NCBI GenBank assembly: GCA_018827375.1
Contig: JAHJYW010000013.1
Coordinates: forward strand, 1 to 64,000
DNA from: Alphaproteobacteria bacterium
GTDB taxonomy: Bacteria > Pseudomonadota > Alphaproteobacteria > Caulobacterales > Hyphomonadaceae
Reading direction: 5' to 3'
Length of the DNA stretch: 64,000 bases
Shown here: positions 15,084 through 24,300 of the stretch, one piece after another
How positions within the stretch are numbered: the stretch's first letter is position 1
Layout of the letters: every line of letters begins with the position of its first letter
Position numbers and translations under genes: made by a program
The notes under the pieces: generated by a model
What the model was told of the DNA's origin: nothing
Database searches by the model: none
Seen by the model: only the letters and a program-made list of their open reading frames with translations

Positions 15084-15099
15084 GCAGCCAGGATGTGAA

Positions 15100-15129
15100 A
15101 AGCCCGGACAGCGCTGGCCATCCGGGCTT
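15100..15129 (-). terminator. Terminator after the M48 protease gene
   Basis: AAGCCCGGA (15100-15108) pairs with TCCGGGCTT (15121-15129) across a 12-nt loop, 26 bp past the protease stop codon; on the minus strand the stem ends in a short T-run (TTTTC). Confidence 0.65.
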
Positions 15130-15154
15130 GTTCAGTCTCGCCTGTCGACGCCGT

Positions 15155-16006
15155 CTACATAAGGGCATAGCCCTTGGCATTGATGTATTGCTTCAGCGCC
15201 GCAGCCCGATTCAGCGGGTCCGGGTGCGTGGACATGAATTCCGGCTGGCGCTGGCCTTGCGAGTTGGCCGCCATCAGTTCCCACAGGCGCACCGACTGTT
15301 TCACATCATAGCCGGCATTGTGCATGTAATCGACACCCAGCCGGTCGGCCTCGGATTCGTGCTTGCGGCTGTAAGGCAATACGACCCCAAACTGCATCGC
15401 CGCGCCGCCCAGCGCGCCGATGGCCGTGCCATACTGACTAAGCGTGTCAGACTGCGTAATGGCGATCTGGCCAAGCATCATCCCGGCCTGCGCAGCTGTC
15501 GTGATCGACAGGCGCTCGGCGGCATGACGGCCCACAACGTGTCCCGTCTCATGCCCCAGAACGGAGGACAGCTGATCGTCATTCTCGGTCAGCTCCGTGA
15601 TACCGCGATACACGCCGACCCGATTGCCCGGCATAACAAAGGCGTTCACGTCATCGGTGTCGAACACGGCGACATCCCAGTCGGCATTGGGATCGACATA
15701 GCCGGTCTGGCCTGCACCGCGCACTGTACGGTTCCACACATTGAGAACGCGGCTCTTGAGCCTGGAATTGGCCGTCACCGGCACTTGCGCCTTCATGTCG
15801 GTCCACGCGCTTGCAGCCATGCCAGCGATCTGGTCTTCGCCGAGAAAGATGAATTGGTTGGAACCCGTCGCCGGATTCGTCGCGCAACTTGTCACGAACG
15901 GCAGCACGCTACCGGAGGCAATACCGCAGATGATCGCCCGGCGGGACATGTTGATACGCGGCGCATTCGCGAGAATTTCGCCGTCAAAATCGATGCGTTC
16001 AACCAT
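15155..16006 (-). CDS. M48-family zinc metalloprotease lipoprotein
   Basis: Likely a periplasmic, membrane-anchored zinc protease of the M48 (LoiP/BepA-like) type, acting in envelope protein quality control. The catalytic motif is HETGH in SVLGHETGHVVGRHAAERLS, with the third zinc ligand probably in SRKHESEADRLGVDYM. A signal peptide ends in the lipobox VTSC (C41). It carries a twin-arginine-like MSRRAIICG starting at residue 20. The first ATG (16006) has a strong AAGGAG site 7 nt upstream and was chosen; the internal Met at residue 20 (15949) would give a more usual 21-residue lipoprotein signal but has no ribosome site. Confidence 0.88.
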   Translation of the reverse strand: MVERIDFDGEILANAPRINMSRRAIICGIASGSVLPFVTSCATNPATGSNQFIFLGEDQIAGMAASAWTDMKAQVPVTANSRLKSRVLNVWNRTVRGAGQTGYVDPNADWDVAVFDTDDVNAFVMPGNRVGVYRGITELTENDDQLSSVLGHETGHVVGRHAAERLSITTAAQAGMMLGQIAITQSDTLSQYGTAIGALGGAAMQFGVVLPYSRKHESEADRLGVDYMHNAGYDVKQSVRLWELMAANSQGQRQPEFMSTHPDPLNRAAALKQYINAKGYALM

Positions 16007-16127
16007 ATAAAAACTCCTTCACCCTGTGGCGCCATGGTTACTCTCTGGTGGCTGAAAAGCAATGCCGCAAGAGTGGCGTCAGGCTCTACCTGCCTGTCAC
16101 AGAATGAATGCACCCTGAATTGCCGGC

Positions 16128-17918
16128 CTATTCCTCAGCGACGTCACCAGAGAGGATCGCGGCCTGCTCTACCCAGCCTTCACGGGCAATTCGGCCCGAG
16201 AAGTTCAGGTGATCGTCGACCCAGGCGATATTGGCCGGGCTCCACGCAGCAATCTGATCGTAGTGGAAAATGCCGAGTTCGTTGAGCACTTCCTGTATCT
16301 TCGGACCGATACCGCCAATGATTGTCAGGTCGTCCGGTGAACCCGCGACAGCCTTGGGCAGCGCAATCGGGCGCTCAGCAGGGGTCTCGTCAGCGTCTGC
16401 GTCCTCATAGGCTTCCGCGTCATCCTCGCCGTCTTCGGAATCGTCCTCGTCGGCGTCATCGTCTGACTCTTCATCAATTTCGCCGTCATCATCCTCGTCC
16501 GCTTCGTCCAGCGCGTCTTCGTCGATCTCTTCATCGTCCTCATCGACGGCTTCCTCATCATCAGATTCATCGTCGTCATCTTCTTCGGAATCGTCTTCGT
16601 CGAGGTCATCCTCTTCGGAGTCGGCGTCGTCGTCCTCGTCAGATTCATCGTCTTCTGAATCATCTTCGTCGGACTCTTCGTCCTCTAGTACGTCGTCATC
16701 ATCCTCATCGGCATCGTCGGACTCTAGGGCTTCTTCGTCTTCCGCGTCGGGGGCCTCATCATCGGACTCCTCATCATACGCGTCGTCCTCGTCTTCGGCT
16801 TCCTCATCCGATTCAGCCTCGTCGGCGACATCCGCATCATCTTCAAGTTCGAAGTCCTCAACCTCGCCCAGGCCGTCTTCATCGTCTTCGTCTGCGTCGT
16901 CGTTCTCTAGCTCTACTTCCGCATCTTCCAGCTCATCATCGTCGTCTTCGACAGCCAAATCGTCTTCAAGCTCGTCGGCCGCCTCGTCTTCATCCGCCTC
17001 TTCGAGAAATGCGTCTTCCTCCTCGGCGTCTGCCGCTGCATCAGCCTCTTCGAGCTCTTGAAGGATGGCGTCCGATGCGGACATGACGTCGTCTTCGTCT
17101 TCCGGCGCCTCGTCGGTTTCAACTGCGAGGTCGACCAGCTCAGCCGTTTCCGCTGACGCCTCTTCCGCGACGGCTGAGTCACCCTCGAAATAGGCCAGAC
17201 GGCCTTCCAGGAAACGGTTGCGCCAGCGCAGCCGGGCCAGCTCTTCGCCCGCATCATCGCTCTCAATCGGTGCAGCAGCAGCTGCAGGCGCAGGGTCCGG
17301 CTGGATGGCCAGTTCGGCTTCCAGCGCATCGACACGCTGCTTGAAGAAATTGGCCTGCCATTTCAGCTTGTCGACTTCTGCCGTAGCCATAGCTGACTCG
17401 GACGCGACAGCCGCCGCGACGACAGGCGCGGACACAGCCTGAGCGGGCGCTGAAGCCTGCTCATGCAAGGCCGCCTCCAAGTGCTGCACGCGGCTTTCAA
17501 GATGCCGGTTGCGCCACAACAGGCTTGGCTCGGTCTGGTCGCTGGCCATCTTCGCCGCAACAGGTGCAGTCCCGCGTCCAGCGCCTGACTTCAGCGATTG
17601 AAGCTCTGCCTTGGACCGCGACAGCTCGGCCGACAGTTCAGACAGGCGCTTCTCGCGCACGTTCAGTTCGGCGCGCAGTGATGGGTCTGCCATACCGGCC
17701 GGGGAACTGCCGCCAGGCACCGTGTTGCGCTGGGCCGCATACAGGCCCTCGATTTCCGCTTTTGCCTGGTCCAGCTCGGTCCGTGCGATATCCCGGTCGA
17801 CACGCGCCGTGCGCAGTTTGCCGACGAGCATGATGCCGCGCATAGACCAACCGAAAAGCAGGCTGAACAGGCCGACGCCTGCAAGCGATATCCACATGTG
17901 CGTCAGAAGCCAGGCCAT
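16128..17918 (-). CDS. Membrane protein with long acidic tract and C-terminal helix-hairpin-helix
   Basis: A 596-residue protein of unknown function. It has one N-terminal membrane segment (about 8-30, WISLAGVGLFSLLFGWSM), a coiled-coil-like region (about 35-115) and a variable Ala/Glu linker. An Asp/Glu low-complexity tract follows at about residues 265-530. The last 65 residues form a helix-hairpin-helix-like domain with DDLTIIGGIGPKIQEVLNEL, resembling the domain found in many alphaproteobacterial proteins. It starts inside the stop codon of the upstream BON/OmpA-like gene (TAATG), so the two are translationally coupled. The HHH points to binding of nucleic acid or a protein partner on the cytoplasmic side; this is inference. 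Confidence 0.75.
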   Translation of the reverse strand: MAWLLTHMWISLAGVGLFSLLFGWSMRGIMLVGKLRTARVDRDIARTELDQAKAEIEGLYAAQRNTVPGGSSPAGMADPSLRAELNVREKRLSELSAELSRSKAELQSLKSGAGRGTAPVAAKMASDQTEPSLLWRNRHLESRVQHLEAALHEQASAPAQAVSAPVVAAAVASESAMATAEVDKLKWQANFFKQRVDALEAELAIQPDPAPAAAAAPIESDDAGEELARLRWRNRFLEGRLAYFEGDSAVAEEASAETAELVDLAVETDEAPEDEDDVMSASDAILQELEEADAAADAEEEDAFLEEADEDEAADELEDDLAVEDDDDELEDAEVELENDDADEDDEDGLGEVEDFELEDDADVADEAESDEEAEDEDDAYDEESDDEAPDAEDEEALESDDADEDDDDVLEDEESDEDDSEDDESDEDDDADSEEDDLDEDDSEEDDDDESDDEEAVDEDDEEIDEDALDEADEDDDGEIDEESDDDADEDDSEDGEDDAEAYEDADADETPAERPIALPKAVAGSPDDLTIIGGIGPKIQEVLNELGIFHYDQIAAWSPANIAWVDDHLNFSGRIAREGWVEQAAILSGDVAEE

Positions 17919-19363
17919 TATTCGCTCCGTTCCAATACCGTGATCTCGATTGGCCGGAAGTCTGCCCCGGCGTCAGCGGAATCAATAGCCTGCTCCGCAG
18001 CAGTCGGGCCATAGCCAATCGCAGACAAACGCCCTGCATCCACCCCAGCTGCCTCAAGAAAGGCCACAACAGCCCCCGCACGGGCCTTGCCCCGTGCAAC
18101 ATCCGCGGGTGTCGGGGTTTGCGCGCCAGAACGCCCATAGATGCTGAAACCAAGTGCCGGGTCGCAAGCCGCCACAGCGGCCGACACTGCATCCAAGACA
18201 GGGCCACTTGTCCGCAGCGGCACGGCGGCTCCATCCGTAAAGCGAATGTCTCCATTGGCGATGGCGGCATCAACAAGGCCTTGGCATGTCTCGATGGGCG
18301 TTGCCGCCGGTGCGGTTTCGGGAAGCGCCGGCAGGCGGCTTATGGCCATTACATCTGCGGTATAGGGCGCGGTCAGGCCCGCAACATCCTCTTTCAGATA
18401 GGCCAGATTGCTTGGCGCGGCCTGCCCGACGATGAGGAATCCGGCGCCGTCCGGATCAAAATCCATTTCCCCGCTCTGGAACTTCACGAACTCGGGCAGC
18501 CCCCGTCGCACGCCCTCCATCCAGCCGCGATAGACCTGATCGGCAATCGCCATTTCATCCACGATATTGCCCTGGTAATGCTTGCGGGCGATCGTCAGGA
18601 TTTCCCGGCGCTCGGACTCGCTGGACACGTTGCCTTTCAGAAGGAGGCCCGTGTCGGATATCCGCGCCAGCCAGAGCGACGCCCCGCGCACCAGAGGCTG
18701 GCCCTTGAAGGGCGCGGCAATATTGGTGATTTCCGTTGTAACCTTCTCACGCACAGCCTTGTCCACCGCCACGCCGTTCACCCGCAGGCGCGTATCCTCA
18801 AGCGTGACATCGCCAGATTCGAGACTGGCGAGCTGATTGAGGCCAAGCCGCGCAATGCCCTGCCAGTTGCCGGCCGGTGCGCCCGACGCAAGCTGCATCT
18901 TGTCTTCGACCGTGGCACCTTGGGCAACGGCCTGCGCTTCGGCCATCAGCGCCTTGCGGATTGCGCGGGAGGGCACATGTCCCGACAGGACCAGCGCGCC
19001 CTCAGGCGTCTTCTCGACGCGCCAGACAAAGGGCGAAACCGGGGGCGCATCATCGGCCACACTCTCAACCTGCGTGACGCCGCCGAAGATCAGTCCGCCC
19101 TGCCCGTCAGCCGTTAGAATGGTCAGAGCGGCATGGCGCACGGCATCCGTAGACGGCGCCTTGCCGGACAGGATGGCATGCTGGCCATCCATGGTGACAA
19201 TGGCCCAGTCATGACCGGCGGCCTTGAGAGCCGCTGCGGTTTTCTGCTGAAGTTCCATCTGCAGGTTTGCAGCATTCTGCGGTGACTGATAAACGCCCCA
19301 CCAACCCGCCGCGACAAGACCGGCGAGTGATACAAGTGCAAACAGGTGATCGAGTAGCCGCAT
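17918..19363 (-). CDS. BON/OmpA-like envelope protein
   Basis: A 481-residue envelope protein. An N-terminal membrane anchor (about residues 5-23) is followed by BON-like repeats (for example HDWAIVTMDGQHAILSGKAP and ALVLSGHVPSRAIRKALMAE), which bind membranes or polymers in other proteins. The end (about 360-480) resembles an OmpA peptidoglycan-binding domain, with FSIYGRSGAQTPTPADVARG, then ARAGAVVAFLEAAGVDAGRL and AIGYGP. It probably links inner membrane and cell wall. Its stop codon overlaps the start of the acidic HHH protein, so both form one operon. Divergent to an RNA methyltransferase gene. Confidence 0.75.
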   Translation of the reverse strand: MRLLDHLFALVSLAGLVAAGWWGVYQSPQNAANLQMELQQKTAAALKAAGHDWAIVTMDGQHAILSGKAPSTDAVRHAALTILTADGQGGLIFGGVTQVESVADDAPPVSPFVWRVEKTPEGALVLSGHVPSRAIRKALMAEAQAVAQGATVEDKMQLASGAPAGNWQGIARLGLNQLASLESGDVTLEDTRLRVNGVAVDKAVREKVTTEITNIAAPFKGQPLVRGASLWLARISDTGLLLKGNVSSESERREILTIARKHYQGNIVDEMAIADQVYRGWMEGVRRGLPEFVKFQSGEMDFDPDGAGFLIVGQAAPSNLAYLKEDVAGLTAPYTADVMAISRLPALPETAPAATPIETCQGLVDAAIANGDIRFTDGAAVPLRTSGPVLDAVSAAVAACDPALGFSIYGRSGAQTPTPADVARGKARAGAVVAFLEAAGVDAGRLSAIGYGPTAAEQAIDSADAGADFRPIEITVLERSE

Positions 19364-19380
19364 TGGGACCCCGCCTTACT

Positions 19381-19408
19381 CCCTGAAGTCACTTCCCTTC
19401 CTTCAGGG
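19381..19408. repeat. 8-bp dyad in the divergent promoter region
   Basis: CCCTGAAG at 19381-19388 is repeated inverted (CTTCAGGG) at 19401-19408 with a 12-bp spacer, 18 bp upstream of the BON/OmpA-like gene and about 50 bp upstream of the methyltransferase gene. It could be an operator or an mRNA hairpin. Nothing else was recognised in this 96-bp gap. Confidence 0.35.
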
Positions 19409-19459
19409 ATGCCCTATTCACCCCCTCATCGCAAGACTTGACCGCAGGCCTGACGCCCC

Positions 19460-20272
19460 ATGAACCAACCGATCGAGACCATCACGAGCCCGTCCAACCC
19501 GCTCATCAAGTCATTGAAAAGCCTGGAAAGAAAGAAGGGCCGCAGTGAGACGGGCCTGTTTCTGGCCGAGGGGGCACGCCTTGTCGAACAGGGCCTTGAA
19601 CAGGGCTGGCAGGCAGAAACGCTCGTTATCGCCACAACCATGGCAGAGCGGCCACACCTTGCCGCTCTCGCGCGGCGCGCCGCAGATGCAGGCGCCCGTG
19701 TTGTGCTGGCGCCCGAACGGCTGATGTCAAAGGTCACCCACAAAGATAATGCGCAAAGCGTAATCGCCTCGTTCCGCCAGCAGCACCGCAAGCTGGAAGC
19801 GCTGACCAAGGCCGACGATGGCATCTGGATCGCCCTCTATGAGGTGCGCGATCCGGGCAATCTGGGCACCATCCTGCGCACGGCAGACTGCGCCGGAGCC
19901 AGCGGGGTCATCCTGCTCGAAACCTGCTGTGACCCTTACAGTTTCGAGACGGTCCGCGCCTCCATGGGATCGATCTTCGACATGCCTTTCGTCAACACAT
20001 CGTTTGACGTGTTCAACACGTGGCGCAAGGCGCAGGACCTGTCGCTGACAGCTGCATCCGTGAACGGGACTGTGCGGCATGATAAGGCGCCTTATGGCGA
20101 CCGGTCGGTGATCATCATGGGGAATGAGCAGGCAGGATTGCCCGACGCGATCGAGGCGCAGTGCGACACGCTTACCCTGATCCCTATGCGCGGCGGCGCC
20201 GACAGCCTGAACCTTGCGCAGGCAACGGCCATCATGACCTACGAGGCCTGGCGGCAGAGGGATTTCGCATGA
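19460..20272 (+). CDS. SpoU/TrmH-family RNA 2'-O-methyltransferase
   Basis: A 270-residue SPOUT methyltransferase that uses SAM to methylate a ribose in tRNA or rRNA. The N-terminal substrate-binding domain begins with ITSPSNPLIKSLKSLERKKG. The knotted domain carries motif 1 (EVRDPGNLGTILRTADC), motif 2 (VIIMGNEQAGLP) and motif 3 (IPMRGGADSLNLAQATAI). The Leu-Asn-Leu version of motif 3 is slightly divergent from SLNVAVA. The overall form resembles RlmB/TsnR-like enzymes, but the substrate cannot be read from sequence. It overlaps the next methyltransferase gene by 4 bp (ATGA). Confidence 0.9.
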   Translation: MNQPIETITSPSNPLIKSLKSLERKKGRSETGLFLAEGARLVEQGLEQGWQAETLVIATTMAERPHLAALARRAADAGARVVLAPERLMSKVTHKDNAQSVIASFRQQHRKLEALTKADDGIWIALYEVRDPGNLGTILRTADCAGASGVILLETCCDPYSFETVRASMGSIFDMPFVNTSFDVFNTWRKAQDLSLTAASVNGTVRHDKAPYGDRSVIIMGNEQAGLPDAIEAQCDTLTLIPMRGGADSLNLAQATAIMTYEAWRQRDFA

Positions 20273-21159
20273 AAACCGAGACGAAACTCCTCATCGCCGA
20301 CGACTGGGACGATTACGTGCTGCTTGATAGCGGCCACCTGAAAAAGCTGGAACGCTTTGGCAGCCAGACCGTCATCCGGCCGGACCCGCAAGCCTTCTGG
20401 GAGCCCGCGCGCGCCGTCGACACATGGAAGGCCGATGCCGCCTTCCTCAGCAAGAATGACGACGAAGATGGCGGCGGCAATTGGGAAACCCTGTCGCCGC
20501 GCGCCGCCGAAGACTGGCCGATGCGCTGGAACGGGCTGACCTTCACCGCCCGCCGCACGGCCTTCCGGCACATGGGCGTTTTCCAGGAACACTCGGTCCA
20601 CTGGCGCTTCGCGCAGGAGCAGATCCACGCAGCCAAGAGGCCTGTTAAAGTGTTGAATTTGTTCGGTTATACCGGAATGATGTCCCTTGCTTGCGCCGCG
20701 GCTGGCGCAGAGGTGACGCATCTCGATGCCAGCCCCAAATCCAACGGCTATGGCAAGGATAATCAGGCCCTGAGTGGCCTTTCGGACCGCACGATCCGCT
20801 GGATTGCCGATGACGCAATGAAGTTCGTCGCGCGCGAAATCCGCCGCGAGAACCGCTATGACGCCATCGTTCTGGACCCGCCGAAATTCGGCCGCGGCCC
20901 CAAGAACGAAACATGGCGCTTTGAGCAGGACCTGCCCGAACTACTTGATAACATAAAGAAATTGCTGGTCGAGAAGCCGCTCTTTGTCATCGCAACGGCG
21001 TATGCCGTGCGTCTGTCATACCTCGCGCTTTCGCAGACCCTGGGCGACCGGCTCGCCTCCTTTGGCGGCGTCATGGAACAGGGCGAGATGGCATTGCCGC
21101 AGCAAGGCTCCAGCCGCCTCCTGCCTACAGCGCTCTACGCCCGCTGGCGCGCCGACTAG
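20269..21159 (+). CDS. Class I SAM-dependent rRNA methyltransferase (RlmI/RlmK-like)
   Basis: A 296-residue methyltransferase of the COG1092 type, which act on 23S rRNA. SAM motif I is VKVLNLFGYTGMMSLACAAA. Motif IV is AIVLDPPKFGRGPKNETWRF, the DPPxFGRG form typical of RlmI-like cytosine C5 or guanine methyltransferases. The frame is open 36 codons upstream, but the ATG at 20269 overlaps the previous stop (ATGA) and begins MKTETKLLIADDWDDYVLLD, a typical start. It lacks an obvious N-terminal PUA domain, unlike E. coli RlmI. Operon with the upstream SPOUT enzyme. Confidence 0.85.
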   Translation: MKTETKLLIADDWDDYVLLDSGHLKKLERFGSQTVIRPDPQAFWEPARAVDTWKADAAFLSKNDDEDGGGNWETLSPRAAEDWPMRWNGLTFTARRTAFRHMGVFQEHSVHWRFAQEQIHAAKRPVKVLNLFGYTGMMSLACAAAGAEVTHLDASPKSNGYGKDNQALSGLSDRTIRWIADDAMKFVAREIRRENRYDAIVLDPPKFGRGPKNETWRFEQDLPELLDNIKKLLVEKPLFVIATAYAVRLSYLALSQTLGDRLASFGGVMEQGEMALPQQGSSRLLPTALYARWRAD

Positions 21160-21331
21160 GCGGAAAAGCCCGGCCGTCTCCCCCGTTCGGCATGCCCGAA
21201 CAGATGCCCGGATAAAGCCCGAAAACAGACCGAAGACTGCACGAAAGTGTACGAATAGCCGGCGGCTGCCCGCAGGCCAGTCAAAGCCCTGCCCAAGCGC
21301 TGCGTTCTCCCCCTCATCTTCAACTCGCACA

Positions 21332-21366
21332 CAAAAAAAAACGGCGGCCCCGAAGGACCGCCGTTT
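21332..21366 (-). terminator. Terminator after the TonB-dependent receptor gene
   Basis: AAACGGCGG (21339-21347) pairs with CCGCCGTTT (21358-21366). On the minus strand the stem is followed by a run of about ten T residues (21332-21341). This is a textbook intrinsic terminator 26 bp past the receptor stop. Confidence 0.9.
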
Positions 21367-21392
21367 CCGAAAGTTTGCCGTATGGCGTCAGA

Positions 21393-24300
21393 CTAGAAGT
21401 CGAACGTCGCACCGACGAAGAAGTAACGGCCCAGCGCGTCATAGGACTGCGGGTAGGTGTTGCCGTTACCCGTCGTACCAGCCGAAGCCGACAGCGGTGG
21501 ATCGGTATCCAAGATGTTGTTCACACCAGCGCGGAGCGTTGCGTAATCCGTCACGCCCCAAGTACCGGCGAGATCGAAGTAGTTCTGCGCGTCCAGCGTG
21601 GAGTCAACACGACCCGTTGCACCGGTGTCGAGATCGACGGCACCGAGGTAACGCCATGTACCGCTGATTTCGAGAGCGTCGACTGGTGTGGACCAGCTGA
21701 CACGTGCGCGGTGACGCCATTCTGGTGTCGGCGTGCCGCAGTCGTTGCCGTACTTGCCAACGCACTCATACTCAGCGAACGCCTGACCGATTGGATCGTA
21801 GTCGAGAGCTTCGAGCCACGTGCCGTTCATGGACATGTTCAGCGAACCGAGCGTACCGATGTCGAAGCCGTAAGCAGCTGCGATATCAACACCCGAGGTG
21901 GACACGCCACCGATGTTCACGTTCGTGTCGATGACGTTGCCAGTACCGACCCAAAGCTGGCCGTTATTGTTACGCACAATCCGGCTACATGCATCAGCGT
22001 CACCTTCGAGGTAGCAGAGCTGCATGGTGACGGACGCACCAACAGTCGTGATCGCCTTGGTGATGTCGATGTCATAGTAGTCGACCGACAGGCTGAGGCC
22101 TGGAACGAAGGTCGGTGTTGCCACAAAACCAATCGTGTAGGTTTCAGCTTCTTCAGGATCGAGATCCGGGTTGCCACCTTGCAGGAAGTTGTACTGACCA
22201 GCAGGCGAGTTAAGCGCACCCGAGTTAGCCTGTGCTGCGTTCACCTGCCATGCGTTCGTACCGATACAAGCTGCACCACCTGTGCCGTCTTCGGCTGGAT
22301 CGGTGAAGTCGCAGAGGTCATCGTCAAGGTCGAACAGGTTGAAGCCCTGTGCCTGGAAGAGATCGATGACGTTCGGCGCCCGGACAGCTTTCTGGAAGCT
22401 GGCACGGAAACGAATGTCCGACGTCGGGGCATAGTCACCACCGATTTTGTACGAGTCGGCAGCGATGCCGGTCGAGTAGTCGGAGTAACGGTAAGCACCT
22501 TCGATCGAGAGCATCTCGATGCCAGGCTTGCCGCTCACGAGTGGCATCTGGAATTCACCAAAGGCTTCGTAGGAGTCGATGGCACCGGAGAGACCGATCG
22601 TGGGTCCGCCCTGACCAGCGCCGTCACCCGTAGCGAACGAGTTGTCGGTGATGGATTCGAGGGAGTCACGACGGTATTCGATACCCATAGCGACCTTGAG
22701 GCCTTCATCAGCCGTTGGCAGCTTGAAGCCGTACTGGCCGATATCGCCCGACATCACAGCCGAAACAACGTTTTGCGTCGTTGTACCGGACTGAAGCAGT
22801 GGAACCTGCAGGTAGTCGAGGGCCGCGTCTGTGACGCCACCGATTGTCCATATGTTGTATGGCACGCAGTTCGGGTCAGTTCCGTCAACAACGCTTTGGC
22901 AAACGGCGTTGCCGTTACCGTCATCAACGACATCCATGGCGCGCGTCAGGCGGGTCACGGAGAATTCGTTGGTGTAGGCACGTGTCAGGGTAACCTGAGC
23001 GTACGAAGCAGACACGTCATAGGACCAGCCTGGTGCGTCGATCAGATCGCCGCGGAGGCCAACAACGCCACGGTAGGTCTGGTAACCGAGATTATCCGTA
23101 CGACCACCGCCTTCAACGTTACGACGACCGAAGTAAGCCGGAGCAACACCGCCAAAAGCGGTCGAACCAAGCGTGCCGTCTGGATTCAGGTTTGGTGAAG
23201 AGCCCGTGACAGCGTTTTGCGTGCCGAGCGTAGCGGCAACCCAAGCTGCACCCACGCCAGCATCTTCAAAACCAGCGATGAAGTCGTTGACTTCATTCTC
23301 GTCGGTGTCTGGATCATCAATGATGTCCGGGACGAGGTCGACGGCACAGAGGCCAGCCTGCTGGTCAGCGGACAGGAGTGGGTTGTCGCAGCTGATGCCC
23401 TGGGTCACGAAGAAGTTGCCCGAAGGAGCGATCTGGGCTTTCGACTCATAGTCCATGAACATGAACTGGGAGTAGGCTTCGACCGATGGATTGATCTCGT
23501 AGTGGCCATTGAAGCCAACCGAGTAACGCTGGTCGGGACGCTGGTAGTAGTTCAGCGGGCCGAAGTTGTACTGGTCGGTTGCGCCGTTCCAAGGGCGGAA
23601 CGTGTTGCCCGTCGCTTGGTCGATCGTGTAGTCGAAGCTGTTGAAGTCAGTGATACGACCTGGGAATGCCGTGGACGAACCACCGCAGTTGAAGTCGCCC
23701 GAAGCAGCGAGACCAGCCGAACAGGCCGAGTAATCGCGGTTGGCTTGGAGCACTTCGTCGTTGTCACGGAAGCTGACCCATGCAGTCAGGTTGCCGCGGC
23801 CATCATCGGTATTGACACCCATGGTTGCCGTGACTTCTTTCGAGTAGCCGTCGTCGACATTGTCGTCAGGAAGCGAGAACTGCGACGGGTTCGAGGCTGC
23901 ACGGCCTTCGATCGTGTCACGAAGCGTACCGTTCGTGTCATAGTCGTTGTTGTGCTGGAAGAAGCCGTACTGGGTGTCGATCTGAACGCCTTCAAAGTTG
24001 TCCTTCATGATGAAGTTGACAACGCCTGCGATAGCGTCCGAACCGTAGACAGCCGAAGCACCACCGGTCAGAACGTCAACGCGCTCAACCAGGGCACCCG
24101 GGATCAGGTTAAGGTCGGCAGCAGGATCGTTTGGCGAACCGTATGGCATGCGCTTGCCGTCGACGAGGACCAGTGTACGGGTCGAGCCGAGGTTACGCAG
24201 GCTGACCGTAGCAGTACCCGAAGCGCCGTTCGAGACAGTCGAGTTCTGAGCAGCAAAAGCCTGTGGCAGCTGAGTGATAAGGTCTTCGACCTTGGTAACA

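Noticed and set aside
16322-17086. Plus-strand Arg/His/Pro-rich open frame opposite the acidic tract
   Set aside because: It is the antisense of the Asp/Glu repeat; the simple composition explains the missing stops.
21375-23198. Plus-strand open frame of 607 codons opposite the TonB-dependent receptor
   Set aside because: Antisense shadow; the minus strand has signal peptide, plug domain and C-terminal Phe.
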